The position numbers and the translations under genes are program-made. This document shows, piece by piece, positions 10,210-24,100 of a stretch of DNA of 34,668 bases. The DNA is from Lingula anatina (Eukaryota > Brachiopoda > Lingulata > Lingulida > Lingulidae). The stretch covers positions 524,232-558,899 of the forward strand of contig NW_019774458.1 in the NCBI RefSeq assembly GCF_001039355.2, given 5' to 3'. The first letter of the stretch is position 1; each line of letters starts with the position of its first letter. The notes under the pieces were generated by a model, which ran no database searches, was not told the origin of the DNA, and saw only the letters and a list, made by a program, of their open reading frames with translations.

Positions 10210-12030
10210 AGCCCAGTGAATTGCCACCTGACACCTGTCCATTAGTACTGCTCAGATGTATAAAGTTACAATTTGGTTCTTTCATGCATCGTGGCAGAAC
10301 GATTTTAATAATATGTTTTAACAAAAGATATGTGGCCTTTTCTTTCAATTAATAAATTTAAATTTGCACTTAGGCAGATCATATACTACTTTATATAAAT
10401 TCATTGAACACACTTATACATGGCATTCTTTCGTCCATATTTTTAAAACAGTGCTCGTGCAAGTAAAGAAACGTACGTTCAAGGGTTAAAAAATATGCAC
10501 ATTGAAAAAGGGACGATTGACAGGTGCCAATAGATCGACACAAGCACTGATTGGCCAACTGTGTGGCTACAGCATTGACTTGTTGTAGGCTGCCTCTTGG
10601 GTCTGCTTCTGAATCTCATAAATGGCCTATTCAGGGGCGGATTTAGGCCGTCTTCTGGGTCTTCCGGAAGACGGTCAGATTTTCAAGTTTACATTGACGG
10701 GTATCCAATTTTTCATGTTGGAAGACGGTCAAAATTGAAGGATGAATCAACAAAGATAATTTGGAAGACTGTCAGTAAATAGTTCTGGATCCGCCCCTGC
10801 TATTATCTGTCTATATGTAAATGTTTGGGGAAATACGAACACATTTCCAAGTGCTTCAAAGAGATTATTCTAAAACAGTGTATTTTCTATCCTTGAGGGA
10901 TTGCCCGGGGTCGAATTGTCTTATAACCATGGGGTTAAAATAGAGGCGGTATATTTCAATTTGCAATTTTACACTATTTTACGATTGAATGTTGGGAATG
11001 GAGGATGGGTGATTGGTCAAATCTCACTAATAAGTGGCATTTAGAAGGCAGGGTGTCAAACCGTGTAAGGGAGAGGTGAAAACAAACGAGGGATTATTGT
11101 AATACAAGTGTTTTTTTATTACATTCAGATGATAAATATTAACAATTATTTTGTAAATATAATGTAATATAAAAAGTGCATATGAGAATCAATAAATATT
11201 AAAATGCATCAAAAGGGCGTACGCATTTAAAATAATTGAAGTTTTAAAAAATCACCGATATTTCTAAAAAGCGAGGAAATATAAATAAAGAACGTTCCGT
11301 TTTCATTGCGCTCTGACAAAAATCTTACTGTTGTTGTTGTCTCAAACAGCTCCGTGTATTTGTATTAGAGTTGACGATCAATTTCGTCAGAGACTACTTA
11401 TGTCATCGGGTAAATTGAAATGGTAGTAGGTTGAAAGATACGTAGCTGGATTCGGTGCGGGTTGTGGTATGCCTGTTATGTAGAAAAAGTATTCGGACGT
11501 GAAAGTAAATTTGTTCGTTTGCAGATAATTAACCTTACTAATTTTACAATCACGATTCTTTGGGTTATTTGTCTAAATTAGTCGCCTTAATGGTTTTTCT
11601 GATCAGTTTACAGAATAAACTAAATCGCTTCAATAACTTACTGCATCATCTGAAACTACAATCACGAGAGAAAGCCAATCCGTTTGATCGTCGACCTCAC
11701 GCCAAAGATCGTGACATCGAAACTTAGTCATGACTTTACAGCAAAACTCTGTTATTCCCTTTGAGTCAAAAGAGTTCTAGGGCAGTCCACACAAAAGGAA
11801 TGTTGCACTTGAATCTTTAAAGAAAAATAGCTTAAAGACTTAAAGTTGTTTTATAACAGAAAATCGTCTACAGGTTTTCTTTTAATGTTACGTAAACAAT
11901 GAAATATTACGTAAAAGAGAGAGGAAAAAAAAAAACAAGGTTGGGTTCGATAAAGATTCTCAATACATGACAGACTTAAAGGGTAAATTCAATAGCACGT
12001 AATAATGCCGACATGGCCTTTACTTTGGTT
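10210..12030. other. Shared upstream region of the head-to-head SMB-protein genes
   Basis: About 2.1 kb separates the two divergent ATGs. It holds one MITE (10632-10799) and otherwise AT-rich sequence with no gene-like frame. It must contain the promoters of both genes; no obvious mirror-image similarity between the two proximal regions was seen by eye. Confidence 0.6.
10632..10799 (+). mobile_element. hAT-like MITE, copy 2 (forward orientation)
   Basis: A 168-bp element with termini CAGGGGCGGATTTAG and (reverse complement) CAGGGGCGGATCCAG, flanked immediately by the direct repeat CTATT (10627-10631 and 10800-10804). It is about 80% similar by eye to the inverted copy at 5586-5752 and non-coding. 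It sits in the shared upstream region of the two SMB-protein genes, about 570 bp from the ATG of the left gene. A short frame starting near 10597 merely reads through it. Confidence 0.85.
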
Positions 12031-12036
12031 TATAAA
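12031..12036 (+). promoter_or_regulatory. Candidate TATA box of SMB-protein 2
   Basis: TATAAA in the setting GGTTTATAAAGATT lies 132 bp upstream of the ATG at 12168, giving a start near 12060 and a ~105-base 5' UTR. It is a single hexamer in AT-rich DNA, so confidence is low. Confidence 0.3.
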
Positions 12037-12167
12037 GATTTGAAATATCATGCTAAAACATGATAAAAACGTGCGATTAAGTCACGGCACTGTGTGCAAG
12101 TCAACATAAAACCCTGCAAAGCGGTTCCAAGCCGCAGATTAAGACTTGGAGAGATTTAGAAACTGCA

Positions 12168-14366
12168 ATGTCTCTCCCGTACAATAAACCTGGCGCAAAG
12201 GTACGGAAGCACGTTTGCGTCGTGTTTCTTACTCTTTATGCTTTGAACATTTTCCCCATTCACATTATTAAGGCTACTCAGTCTGATTTTTTTGTGAAGA
12301 GACGTCAACCAAATGACAGCATCAAGATAGCAAAATATGGTGAAAAGACGTTCAGCATTTCGGAAAGTCCGCAAAAAGCTCGTGGTGGTATGGAAAATGC
12401 AACCTTAAAACAGAAAGGATGCAAGCAGGCCAGTCACTACGGCAGTCATTTGTCTGCACCGGAAGAGCGTCGCGATGCTAAATCTGACCACCATGTTAAA
12501 TTGAGGAGAAAGCTGTCTGGAAGGGGAGCGGTTTTGCTTGTGAACACAAAGACAGGAACACACGGTCAAACAGGATGGGCATCTAAGGAATCGGTGAGTC
12601 AAAGCAAACGTCAGTCACAGCCGGCCAGTTCAGTGGTTAAAAGTGCCAAGAGAAAAGACATGCCAAGTTCATTTTCAAGGGGTCGGGCGTTCATGGGTAG
12701 CATTTATGTTAATGAAAGTGCGAGGAGTACATTTTTATTGGTTGTGGGACAGACACTCAAAAAGATTGACGAAAATCAGCCTTGGGTGAAATGTCCAAAC
12801 CAGAACTCTGTTAGTTCTCATTGTAAACCGAAAAAGACTAACCGACAGAAGAAGACTGGTTCAAGATTTATAAGATCCATTTCGACAGATAGCCAACATT
12901 TTCCGAATTCTTCAGATTATGAAAGTGTCATTGTTACTGGTGACAGACACGTGACAGAGGGAACCGTTCGCCCTAGCACATTGCTCACCCAACCTTACAA
13001 TGACACGAACTCGAATATATACAATTTTAACAGCACAGTTTCAGACATTACAGATCAAATAAACACTAAATTTCAGTCAAACAGGTGGCTCTGTGTGTCT
13101 CGTCCGGATAAGACTGGCGGATTAATCATGATTCGATGCTTTTGTGACGAATTCTGCACACTGTTTAATGACTGCTGTTATGACTGTTTGAAAAGTGAAC
13201 TTATCGCCAATGGTTCCAAACACACAAACGAAAACAACTTTACCACTTCGGACAGTGAAGCACCGGTTGACTGTCAACTCCCAAAGAGCAGCTGCGCAAA
13301 AGACATGAACTCAAACACGACCTCCCAGGGTCACAGCTTGTCCATTATGGAGACTGATATCCAGTGTGTAATCCAAAGCACACGGCCCAACGTAGGAGAT
13401 CGTCGTTTCTGGATGGTTACTAAGTGCCCTTCACATTGGCCTGACGACAAGACGCGAGTGTCTTGCGAGTCTGGTAAGATGACTGATAGTAACGACATTC
13501 TACCCCCGGTCGAACTCCTCTCTGCAAATGTAACGCTTAAGAATCGGTTCTGCGCGCTTTGCCATGGCGTCAAAGATTATCAACCTTGGGACGTCATCCT
13601 TGCCTGCTTCTACACTAATCAAGATGGTTTTTTGGACGCTTTTACTTCGCGGGACGTCATCGCTCTCATGGCGCGTCGTCCTGACTGCTCTTTCATATTC
13701 CAGCCTCCTTTCAGTAGAGGTCGACCCTGTCACCTTGGCAACAGAGGCCACCGATTTAAGGGTGGGGTGTGGCATGGAAACTTGGCTTGCCGTAATAGAG
13801 AAACAAACCTTCTAGACCTGTGTTCCTCCTCACCTTCAACTATCGTAGAGTTGCGGCGCCAGGGTTCGACCGTCGGCTATGCGCAGAACATATATTGTGC
13901 GATTTGCATTGCTGCCTATACAGTAGACGGCAACTGCACAAAGAACCCCGGAACACGCATTTTCACATCGAGAGGTATGGGTAAGCGATTCCTTCTGTAC
14001 CAGTACACTTTCCAGTAATTACACAGCTCCAACATGTGTTTTAATCTTTTTCATTCTTTTCCCCAAGTGCATTTCCTTACGTTAATTAATTGACAGGGCC
14101 AAGCGAAGTTTAGCTGATGCTCTTACGTAGTGACCAGGCTGTAAAGTTATAAATCTCTTAAACCTTTCGTGTATTCATAAGTAATGACAATGCATGGAAA
14201 AATAACATGACGGAACACATCGCATTTTTCACGAGTGAATGAACGGTTTTATTTGCCCACTTGTCTTTTCTAGAATATGCAAGAGTATACGTTCAAGTAC
14301 GTTCTGGGTTTGTAGCTCTTCTGAACCCTTCGCTAGGAAATGTGAGTATTAAAAAATAATAATGAT

Positions 14367-14442
<76 letters not shown>

Positions 14443-15968
14443 ACACATCACAAGTCATATCGTCAGCTAAGATCAAGGTTATTTGCACTTCTTATTACTA
14501 TATAGAGATGAGGCTTATTCGAATCGACAGTTACGTCCGATGTGTTGTTTTTCTATTCCAAGAGTACCATAGTATCTTTTACCAACTCCACAGCAGACAA
14601 CTCTCAGTCGAAAATTAGAAAAAAATAAAGTACTGTTTGTGATGAGATCAAATAACAGGCAATATTGGATTTAATGCCAGACAAATACATTTCTTTTTCC
14701 GCAGGTTGTCTGTTGCTTGAAAGAAATTATCATCTCCTGGTTTGAAGAAATTATTATAATATCTGGGTGTATAATACGGCTGACGAACTCTTTTACTGAA
14801 GGTTAGGCTAATATATTTTTTATGAATTATTCCAGATAAAGGAAGACTCGACGAGCGGAAGCGCTCCACGGACACCATTTCAGATGCTTTACAGCACTCT
14901 CCATGTCATAAATGTAAGCCTGGAGATCGGACGATCACTGATAACTATCGAAGAGAGTGCACCGATAGCCCCAATTGTATGCACAGCGTTCACACGTTGG
15001 TTTTTAAAGCAACGTGAGTTATTGCCAAACGTAACAGCTGCAGGGTGGACGTATATGCCGAAGCCATTGGAACAGTGCACGCCAGCCACTGAAGACAACT
15101 GCCAGCAAGGTGACAAGGTCAGCCAGGTCACCAATGACTTCTGTGGTAAGTGAAATAGTTTATTTTTACAGAAACTTATAACAAATTCTTCAAACCCCTC
15201 AATCAAGAGTGGCAAACCAGGGTTAATACCACTTTTGTGAGAAAAATGCTTTTATCGTTATTTTGATCGCATAACAAGGTATGAAATTATATGTCGTACG
15301 TTCTATATATTTGACGAGAACTCATTCACGCATTACTGCAAAAGTGTTAACAGACGTTTTCCTTTCAGTTTATCTTTTTATTTTATTTTTTTTTATATCT
15401 GACAGGTACCAAGATTGTTAAAAAAAATTCACCTCTATAACTATTCTAAAACAAATATTCCACATTGTCTAAAACTGATAAGCGTAAGGACATTAAACAG
15501 GTTGTAATAAATTACGGTTAAACAATCAACCTGAAGTATGTTGTTGCACGAAACCAGGATTATTTTCAAACTGCAGTTTTATCATTTTAAGGTACCACAC
15601 CGGCTGTTCACTGCGAGAAAAACTCATTAATGATGAGCATGGACTTCCGCTTGAGTAAAGAATCCACCACCTACGCCGATGCATTGAAACAGTTTATTTC
15701 CCTGCGGATGGATCTGTGCACGTACTTTGCCAGGTCTTATTTCATGATCCCAGGTCAGATCAGCATTAGACCAACAGTTTTAGCTAAGGGAGAGAGAGAA
15801 ATTGATCCGATGACAACTAGGGAAAATGAAGTCGAAGACGTCGATGGCTCGGTTTTTACTCCAAAGGGGATTCCAATGAATAATATGGCTGTAATGGAGT
15901 CTCTTTCGCTTCCTGATACCGTTTTCCTAATGGTGTCTTTAAAACTTGTAGGTTGCAGTATGTTGTGA
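12168..15968 (+). CDS. SMB-domain secreted/surface protein 2, paralogue of the gene at 4.4-10.1 kb, 4 coding exons
   Basis: Reconstructed exons: 12168-13974, 14274-14341, 14836-15145, 15592-15968, with intron phases 1, 0, 1 as in the left-hand paralogue; about 853 residues. An N-terminal hydrophobic segment (~14-36, KHVCVVFLTLYALNIFP) is a likely signal peptide. A basic, low-similarity region follows, with RFIR (~233-236) where the paralogue has RFKR. The somatomedin-B-like knot is at ~309-341 (CVSRPDKT, CFCDEFC, FNDCCYDC). Then come WMVTKCPSHW, LPPVELLSANVTLKNRFCALC, FIFQPPFSRGRPCHLGNRGH and YAQNIYCAIC. The short exon 2 ends LLNPSLGN and aligns with LLSPRMLS of the paralogue. Exon 3 matches through PFQMLYSTLHVINVSL. 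Unlike the paralogue, its C-terminus (SLPDTVFLMVSLKLVGCSML) has only a weak hydrophobic stretch, so it may be secreted. An alternative exon-1 end at 13980 keeps the same phase. Confidence 0.75.
14370..14438. repeat. (AT)n microsatellite in intron 2 of SMB-protein 2
   Basis: About 34 uninterrupted AT units begin 28 bp beyond the exon-2 donor. The tract is likely to vary in length between individuals. Confidence 0.95.
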
Positions 15969-16075
15969 AGAACTTGGGTGCAGACTAGATAAATTCAGAA
16001 CTTCAAAGTAATTTTTGTCGGAGAGGAGAGGATAATAGATAGATATTTGCAGACATTAACTATTGTCATTTGACG

Positions 16076-16081
16076 AATAAA
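16076..16081 (+). terminator. Candidate polyadenylation signal of SMB-protein 2
   Basis: AATAAA in TGACGAATAAAGGCG lies 108 bp after the stop codon and is followed by a T/G-rich stretch (TTTTGTGGTACTTTTC), which fits a cleavage/polyadenylation site. Confidence 0.6.
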
Positions 16082-16099
16082 GGCGAGGTATAAAGCAAA

Positions 16100-16540
16100 T
16101 ATTATTTTGTGGTACTTTTCTTTAACTGAAAAAAGGGAGCGCCAGGCACATTAGCGCGCTTTTTTAATTATTCTGTCAGTTGAAGATTTGACAAAACAAT
16201 ATTCAGCGCGAATACGCAAGCTTCTTTAAACCCTTTCTCTGACTTTTTATATTTGCAAAACAAATTACAAGCGGTAATGCAATTGTGCGTATCATAGTCT
16301 TTTGTCGCTTAACTCTATGTCTCCGATAGGAACATACGTTGCTTTTAATCGAGTAAACACAATCACATGACGCCATGTGAAAGACCCTGGTAGGTGTCAA
16401 CAATCCACCTGCTAAATAGAACCAAGTCGTATGTTTTTTGAAATTTTATAACATGCTAACAGTTATGGCATAAGCAAAGAGTGACAGGTTCTTAACGTAA
16501 GTGCCATAAATACTTCGAAACCATCTTTTTGCTTTCGACA
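16100..16540. other. Short intergenic spacer between convergent genes
   Basis: About 0.45 kb separates the likely end of SMB-protein 2 (+) and the likely end of PTX-A (-). No repeat or coding signal was seen apart from a small GC-rich patch with GCGC motifs near 16140-16165. Confidence 0.6.
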
Positions 16541-16544
16541 ATTC

Positions 16545-16550
16545 TTTATT
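16545..16550 (-). terminator. Candidate polyadenylation signal of PTX-A
   Basis: TTTATT on the + strand (AATAAA on the minus) lies ~180 bp past the stop. The surrounding block (TTTGCTTTCGACAATTCTTTATT) is conserved downstream of PTX-B and PTX-C at similar distances, which supports the assignment. Confidence 0.65.
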
Positions 16551-16730
16551 GTGAAATATTATTTGGTTTATCCATAACGTGGGATTTTTAGGAAAAAGAA
16601 GGCGTGCTGCACTACTGTTGATCCTTTCAGGATGCTGCCTCGATACTTAATAAAATAACGGTATCCAAGAAATAATTTTTACCCCAAATACAAATTCATT
16701 AATACCCGAAGTCAAATAAAGATATCAAGT

Positions 16731-18709
<1,979 letters not shown>

Positions 18710-18750
18710 GGTGTCTCTCTCGATAAAGAGGGAGGGCCTACTAAAGGCTG

Positions 18751-18792
18751 ACTCTAAACATATGCTTGTTTCTCCCATGATCTGAGGTCAAA
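18751..18792 (-). promoter_or_regulatory. Conserved element 42 bp upstream of the PTX-A ATG
   Basis: On the minus strand it reads CCTCAGATCATGGGAGAAAC then AAGCATATGTTTAGAG. Closely similar sequence lies at matching distance from the ATG of PTX-C (31058-31100) and of the proposed PTX-B exon 1 (25975-26015). It could be core promoter or 5' UTR. Confidence 0.55.
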
Positions 18793-18799
18793 CTATGCG

Positions 18800-20900
18800 G
18801 GTCTCCCAGTTTGATGTTTCAAAACGAGACGTGGGTAAAAAGCGCATATTGCCTTTGTTATGCACGCGTCTTTTTGTAATTTTAAAGATACATTTGAAAC
18901 GAGTGCAGCTTCCTATTGATGCATATAAACTACTTCTACTAGTCTTTATAAAGTCTCCATGCCAAGGGATAAACCGATTAGCCATAAAAAATCTTAAACC
19001 TGCACCTTCTTCAAATATTTGGTCGTAAATTTACCTACTTTTATACAGCTCAGAAAGTAAGCAGAAATAATCCGTTCAAATCTCATTTTTTCATTTAATA
19101 TATAACGGTAGCATTTGGTTTTTCCTGAAATTTTACTATTTGCGACTGTTTGGTTGACATTTATGGCAATAATTTGACTGCATGAATAATTTAAATGCCT
19201 CTTTAAACTTCCATTGACTAATTTTATTTACCTTATAGTTCGCCCGCTTGAATGTTCAATGATTTTAAAAATGAAATAGCAATGCAGTAATATTTTAGCA
19301 TGCATTCTGAGAACCCATTTTGATCATTCAGCTTTTCCAAAGAAAGACATAAATTAATCATTAACTTGATAAAAAACAATGAAATTAAAAACTGAGGTGA
19401 AGCATATAAAACATATACCAACACTAAATTCAGTACACCATGGACAAAAGAAACACCTCTAAAAGCAACATTTTTACGTAATTTTTGGGGCACATTTGGA
19501 CGTTTTTAAGTAACTGTATTTGGTGTTTTTAAATATTATTATAAACCTTGGCATGAAGTGTTTCAACAAATGAACCTTTCTTAATCTTGAAACGTAATAC
19601 CCTCCCACCGACCGGATTAAAACAAACGCACAAAACTTTTAAATGAGTCAAGTAACTGAAATTTTATCACTGCGTTAGAAGGAATAAAAAGGCAGATCAA
19701 AAAGTTAAAAACATCATAGTAGATCCCTTTAACAGTACAGTAACCAATGCACGTAAAAAGTTAAAATGATAACCAAAGGGAAAACTAAGAATGTGTTAGT
19801 TGTGAAAGTACATTCAGTTGAAAGTACATGACCCTGATTTCTTTGTGCTGATTGTAAAATTTCAATGGTCGTGGTTTGTTCTGGAGACCTTGCATGTTTG
19901 CCAAGGTTACTGTATAGATGAATTTCACAGAGCTTTCTTTAAACAACCGAGCAAATTAAAAAAAGTCACCAAATGAATAGATAATTTAATGGAAGCCAAT
20001 TTCTGGTTTCATTTCTTAGGAAACAGTCTAAGGTCTACTGCGCTGTAACTGAATTGGATTTTCTGCTGTGTTTAAATGTTGATATGGAGTGGAGTACCAA
20101 GGTAAAGCATGTAAGAATGTCACCATGGTGATCAGGCACGCGCTGATATTGATGCTTAGCAAAAATCCCACATGGACAAAAAAGGATTTGACATGTGTCA
20201 CAGGAAAACGTTTGTTTTGATGGGATACAAAAGACAATACTCAAAGATTCTGTTGTGTCCCGAGAGGCCATAATAATGAACCAACTTTTGCAGTAATTAA
20301 CCGATGCAATCTGATGAATAAAAGACCATTGATGCAAAGTATGAAGAAAAGTTCGTGGTAACCTTCATTCACTGTGACGGCGGAAAATTTTGTTACGTAT
20401 ACACGTTCTCTTTGATTTTTTAATTTGTCGGTGGAAGCATTGAAAAATGGCAAAATCTATGGAATAGACAAGTCTTGTGCCTTTTAAAACTAATTGGTTC
20501 ACAGTCCACAGTATAGAAGTATGATGAATTACAACATGCCGCTGACGGCTCAGATACAGGCAGGACCTGGGTTGCATTTAAACCTTAGACACACTTTCAT
20601 GTTTTTCTTCCTAATCCTGATTCCGTTATATTCTTGTTTGCAATGAATGGCAAGCGGAAATGATGATATGGGTATCATTACCTCAAGGCTTCAACGCGAC
20701 TTTTCGGTTTTTTCTGTCACTTGCCGCTTGAACAGGTGGGAATCAATCATGACGTCACGTGCAAAACAACTGTAGGTGTTAAAAGCTTCATATTAGTTTA
20801 GAAACAAACAAGACGTTTACGGAATTTTTATAAAATTCTGGTAGTTATGAAATTGTCAAAGATTGCCATAAACACCTCTAATCTATATTGTCGCTTTCAA
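18800..20900. other. Intergenic region between PTX-A and PTX-B, no gene recognised
   Basis: The first ~200 bp still resembles sequence upstream of PTX-C (GTAAAAAGCGCATATTGC versus CATAAAAAGCACATTGC). The remaining ~1.9 kb is AT-rich with scattered short frames on the minus strand (for example 19233-19493, 20028-20337) that lack domain features. Confidence 0.6.
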
Positions 20901-20906
20901 CATTTC

Positions 20907-20912
20907 TTTATT
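20907..20912 (-). terminator. Candidate polyadenylation signal of PTX-B
   Basis: TTTATT on the + strand, in GTCGCTTTCAACATTTCTTTATT, ~200 bp beyond the PTX-B stop. The same wording follows PTX-A and PTX-C. Confidence 0.65.
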
Positions 20913-21109
20913 GCTAACATGATAATTATATGCCTAGATTAATTTTCAAAACAAGTAAGACGTGTTAATGGTTAAATGGTGATCCATAAAGGATTCTGCC
21001 TCGATATTGTATAAATTACGGTATCCAAGACTCATTTTAAATTAAATATAAATGGACATTGAAATACTCGATGTCACATTAGAGAAAACTCATTGAAAGC
21101 AGTAACATT

Positions 21110-24100
21110 TTAGCAATGTTGCTCATATGTCGCGACCTTGAAGTTGGTCTTGGTGACAGTATCCCAGGAAATGAGACTCCCCTCGTTAGTATTGGCACAT
21201 ATTGCCAGGCCGGGGATGTCGATGTTATCATGGTCCCAGACGTTGACGCCTCCGACGAATCCCACAAATGATGGATGTTTAGGAAGAGTATCAGGACTTG
21301 CCTCACATTGAGTGTGTCCAACAACCCATTTACCACCTGGAATTGTGTAATAGAATGAAACATAATTTAAATCAAGACTTTATTATTCACACCATTAAGT
21401 TTAAACAATTATGTTATGTAAAAATAACATATTCACAAAAGTGTAAAATACTGCATTCGTCAGCTCTAAGAACTCCGTTAAATACGGAATATTATTATTT
21501 TCACACCAGATTAGGTCATGTCAAATGATTGATATAGAATTTTTGAAAAAATTCTGGTCGATATTTTACAAATAAGAACTAGAACTTGGACACTTAAAGC
21601 AACTCCGTAAATTGCTTAGGCATTTCAATGAAGAAATGTATACGCCGTTAACAGTTTTAAAAGTTTTTAACATGCTGTGCCCTGGTTGCTCATATTGATA
21701 TGCTGGAAAGATAAGATACTACAGCAAATAGAAATATATATTTCCATACTATCCAAATTATCATGCCATTTTACCTCCAGGTATACGTGAAACCTTAACA
21801 CGTTGACTCAGCGCATGGAGACCATCCCTGTAGATATTAACCTCTCTCTTGGCACCACTCCACACCACACACCAGTGGTGCCAGTTCCCATCGGCCGGTA
21901 CGTCACTGCCTTTCAAAACAACCGAGTAGCCGTGACCAACGGGGTCGTATCCAAGTTCAATACAATGGCGACAATTCTCTGAGCCATAGGATAGAATGGG
22001 GCCACTTGTGGTGTGGATGGTTTTGATCCATACGCAGGCTGTGAAGGCATTCAAATCCGGGGTATTTGTGTGCAGTAGTGACCATGATAGGGTGTTATCT
22101 GGCTCTGGGAAATGCAGAACTCGAGCACCATCTAAAATTTTAAAAGGAACACTGGTCTGTAGGGCATGATCACTGCAACAACAGCAGAACGAAGATAGTA
22201 AAGCCTAGGTCACACTGCACTAGCAACATCATAATCTGGCAGTCGGTTGCCATTACATTTTGAGATGAATGAGAAGCTTCAAAATATTTTGATAGGCAAA
22301 CAGTCGCAAACCAGTTGCAACAAGGTTGCATTATAGTATCTCCAACTTCTTTAATACTACATTCAAGTTACAGGTTACCAGTCGAACACCGTTTGCCGAG
22401 TGCCAGACAACCTGTCAGCAACCACTTGATAATTGAAAACCGACTAAAATGTCGCAAAGATTCTGGTCCGTATTCCAAGATGTTCCTTAAAATAGGCCTA
22501 AGGTCAACTTTTATAAAGGCTTCCTTTGATGAAGTGTTCCTTGGTAAAGGAAGGCCTAACGAAATGGTATTCTAAGACCACACTTTAGCCTCTCCTTTGA
22601 TAAGGAATTACTTTGAAAAAAGTCAGCCTTTAGGTAAGGGACACTGACATAAAGTAGCTCCTCATTGGTTAAGTAGGCCTTTGTGACACCCTCCTCGTTA
22701 TAAAGGCCTCAGTAATGTATAATTGGGGTCAACTGGTCAACTTCAATCATGCAACGGTGCATATGGACATTATCACTGCATGTGGATGTTTTGATCTAAG
22801 CCAAATTTATTAATTTGTTAATTTATTAATTTATTAATAATAAATTAATTAATATAATTAAAAAAATGAAATCCATCAATAGCTGAAGCCATCTTTCGAG
22901 AAACGAAACCTTCCAAAGAAATAGTCATCGGTGAAGTCGTCTTCATTGGATTTAGGTAGGCGTGTTCTCATGCGTCTTGCATTCCTGTTGACATCATAAA
23001 GACGCACCAGTTGGTTTACATAGTCTCCCACGGAGCTGATTTTCACAAGAGAACTGTACAGAATGGCTGCTTAAGGAAGACTTAAAGTTACCCCAGACCA
23101 ACCTTACATTTTAAGGACTCCTCAGCCGAGAATAAAGAAAATCTTGCTAAGGGTGATTGTTAAGTGATTCCTTTCCAGTGAGATAAAGAAAGGTCTTGGA
23201 ATACAAATTTCGTATAAGGTCGACTTTAAGTCTCCCTTAACGCTAAAGGGAGATTCTGGAATACGGGCCCTGGTTTTAAGTACATTTATGTTTTCAACCT
23301 TTTTTATGACAACACTTCCGTTATGGCCGAGCACGCAATATCAGTTGTTCCATCGTGTCTCCACCCATATTCTCTCAATTCAAAATATATTTTACACACA
23401 CAATTTACTCAACTTATTGCTCAGTACGTAGTCCTTTACATGGTGTACCACTTGTATATTAGGGACCTTAATTTTCATTTTTGGTATGGTCAGTAGGAAG
23501 GATGGACATTCACCCACGCGGACACACCTGCATACACACAGACACACAAACAACGAGAGGAACCAAAATAATAATAACAGTCTGCGACACTCCTCCTATC
23601 TTTTTATGCATTTTGCATTATGATATCTAAGAACGATGTCTATAATACAAAATATATTTTTCTCCCTCATATATGTCTACAATACCAGCATGTTGTTAAA
23701 CAATATATCCAATAAAGCAAATGCATGCGGGTTTATGGCGGAATTTTGTTGGGGAAGTTACTTTCATTTATTTTTGCATTGTTTACAAAGAAGCATTTCG
23801 ATGCAGACGAAAATCGGCCTAATTGGGTCGTAAATAAGTTGATCACTGTGCTATATTTCATGGGCATATTTGGGTCGAAGAAAGGCAAGATATGTACGCA
23901 GTTATTAGGTTCACATATTATTTTATAATTATAATAATAATATCTATTTATTTATTTCTTAAAAACTGCACTGCACTTCTGTCTCAATGCTGTTTACAAA
24001 TAAAAATATCAGAATTACATGTAATTTCTAAAAAACCTTAACACTATCTATTGTCCGAATGCGTGAGGGTAGTTCATTCCATAAAATGGGTGCTGCAATT

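Noticed and set aside
13331-13815. Antisense and shifted frames over exon 1 of SMB-protein 2
   Set aside because: Shadows of the conserved coding exon in other frames.
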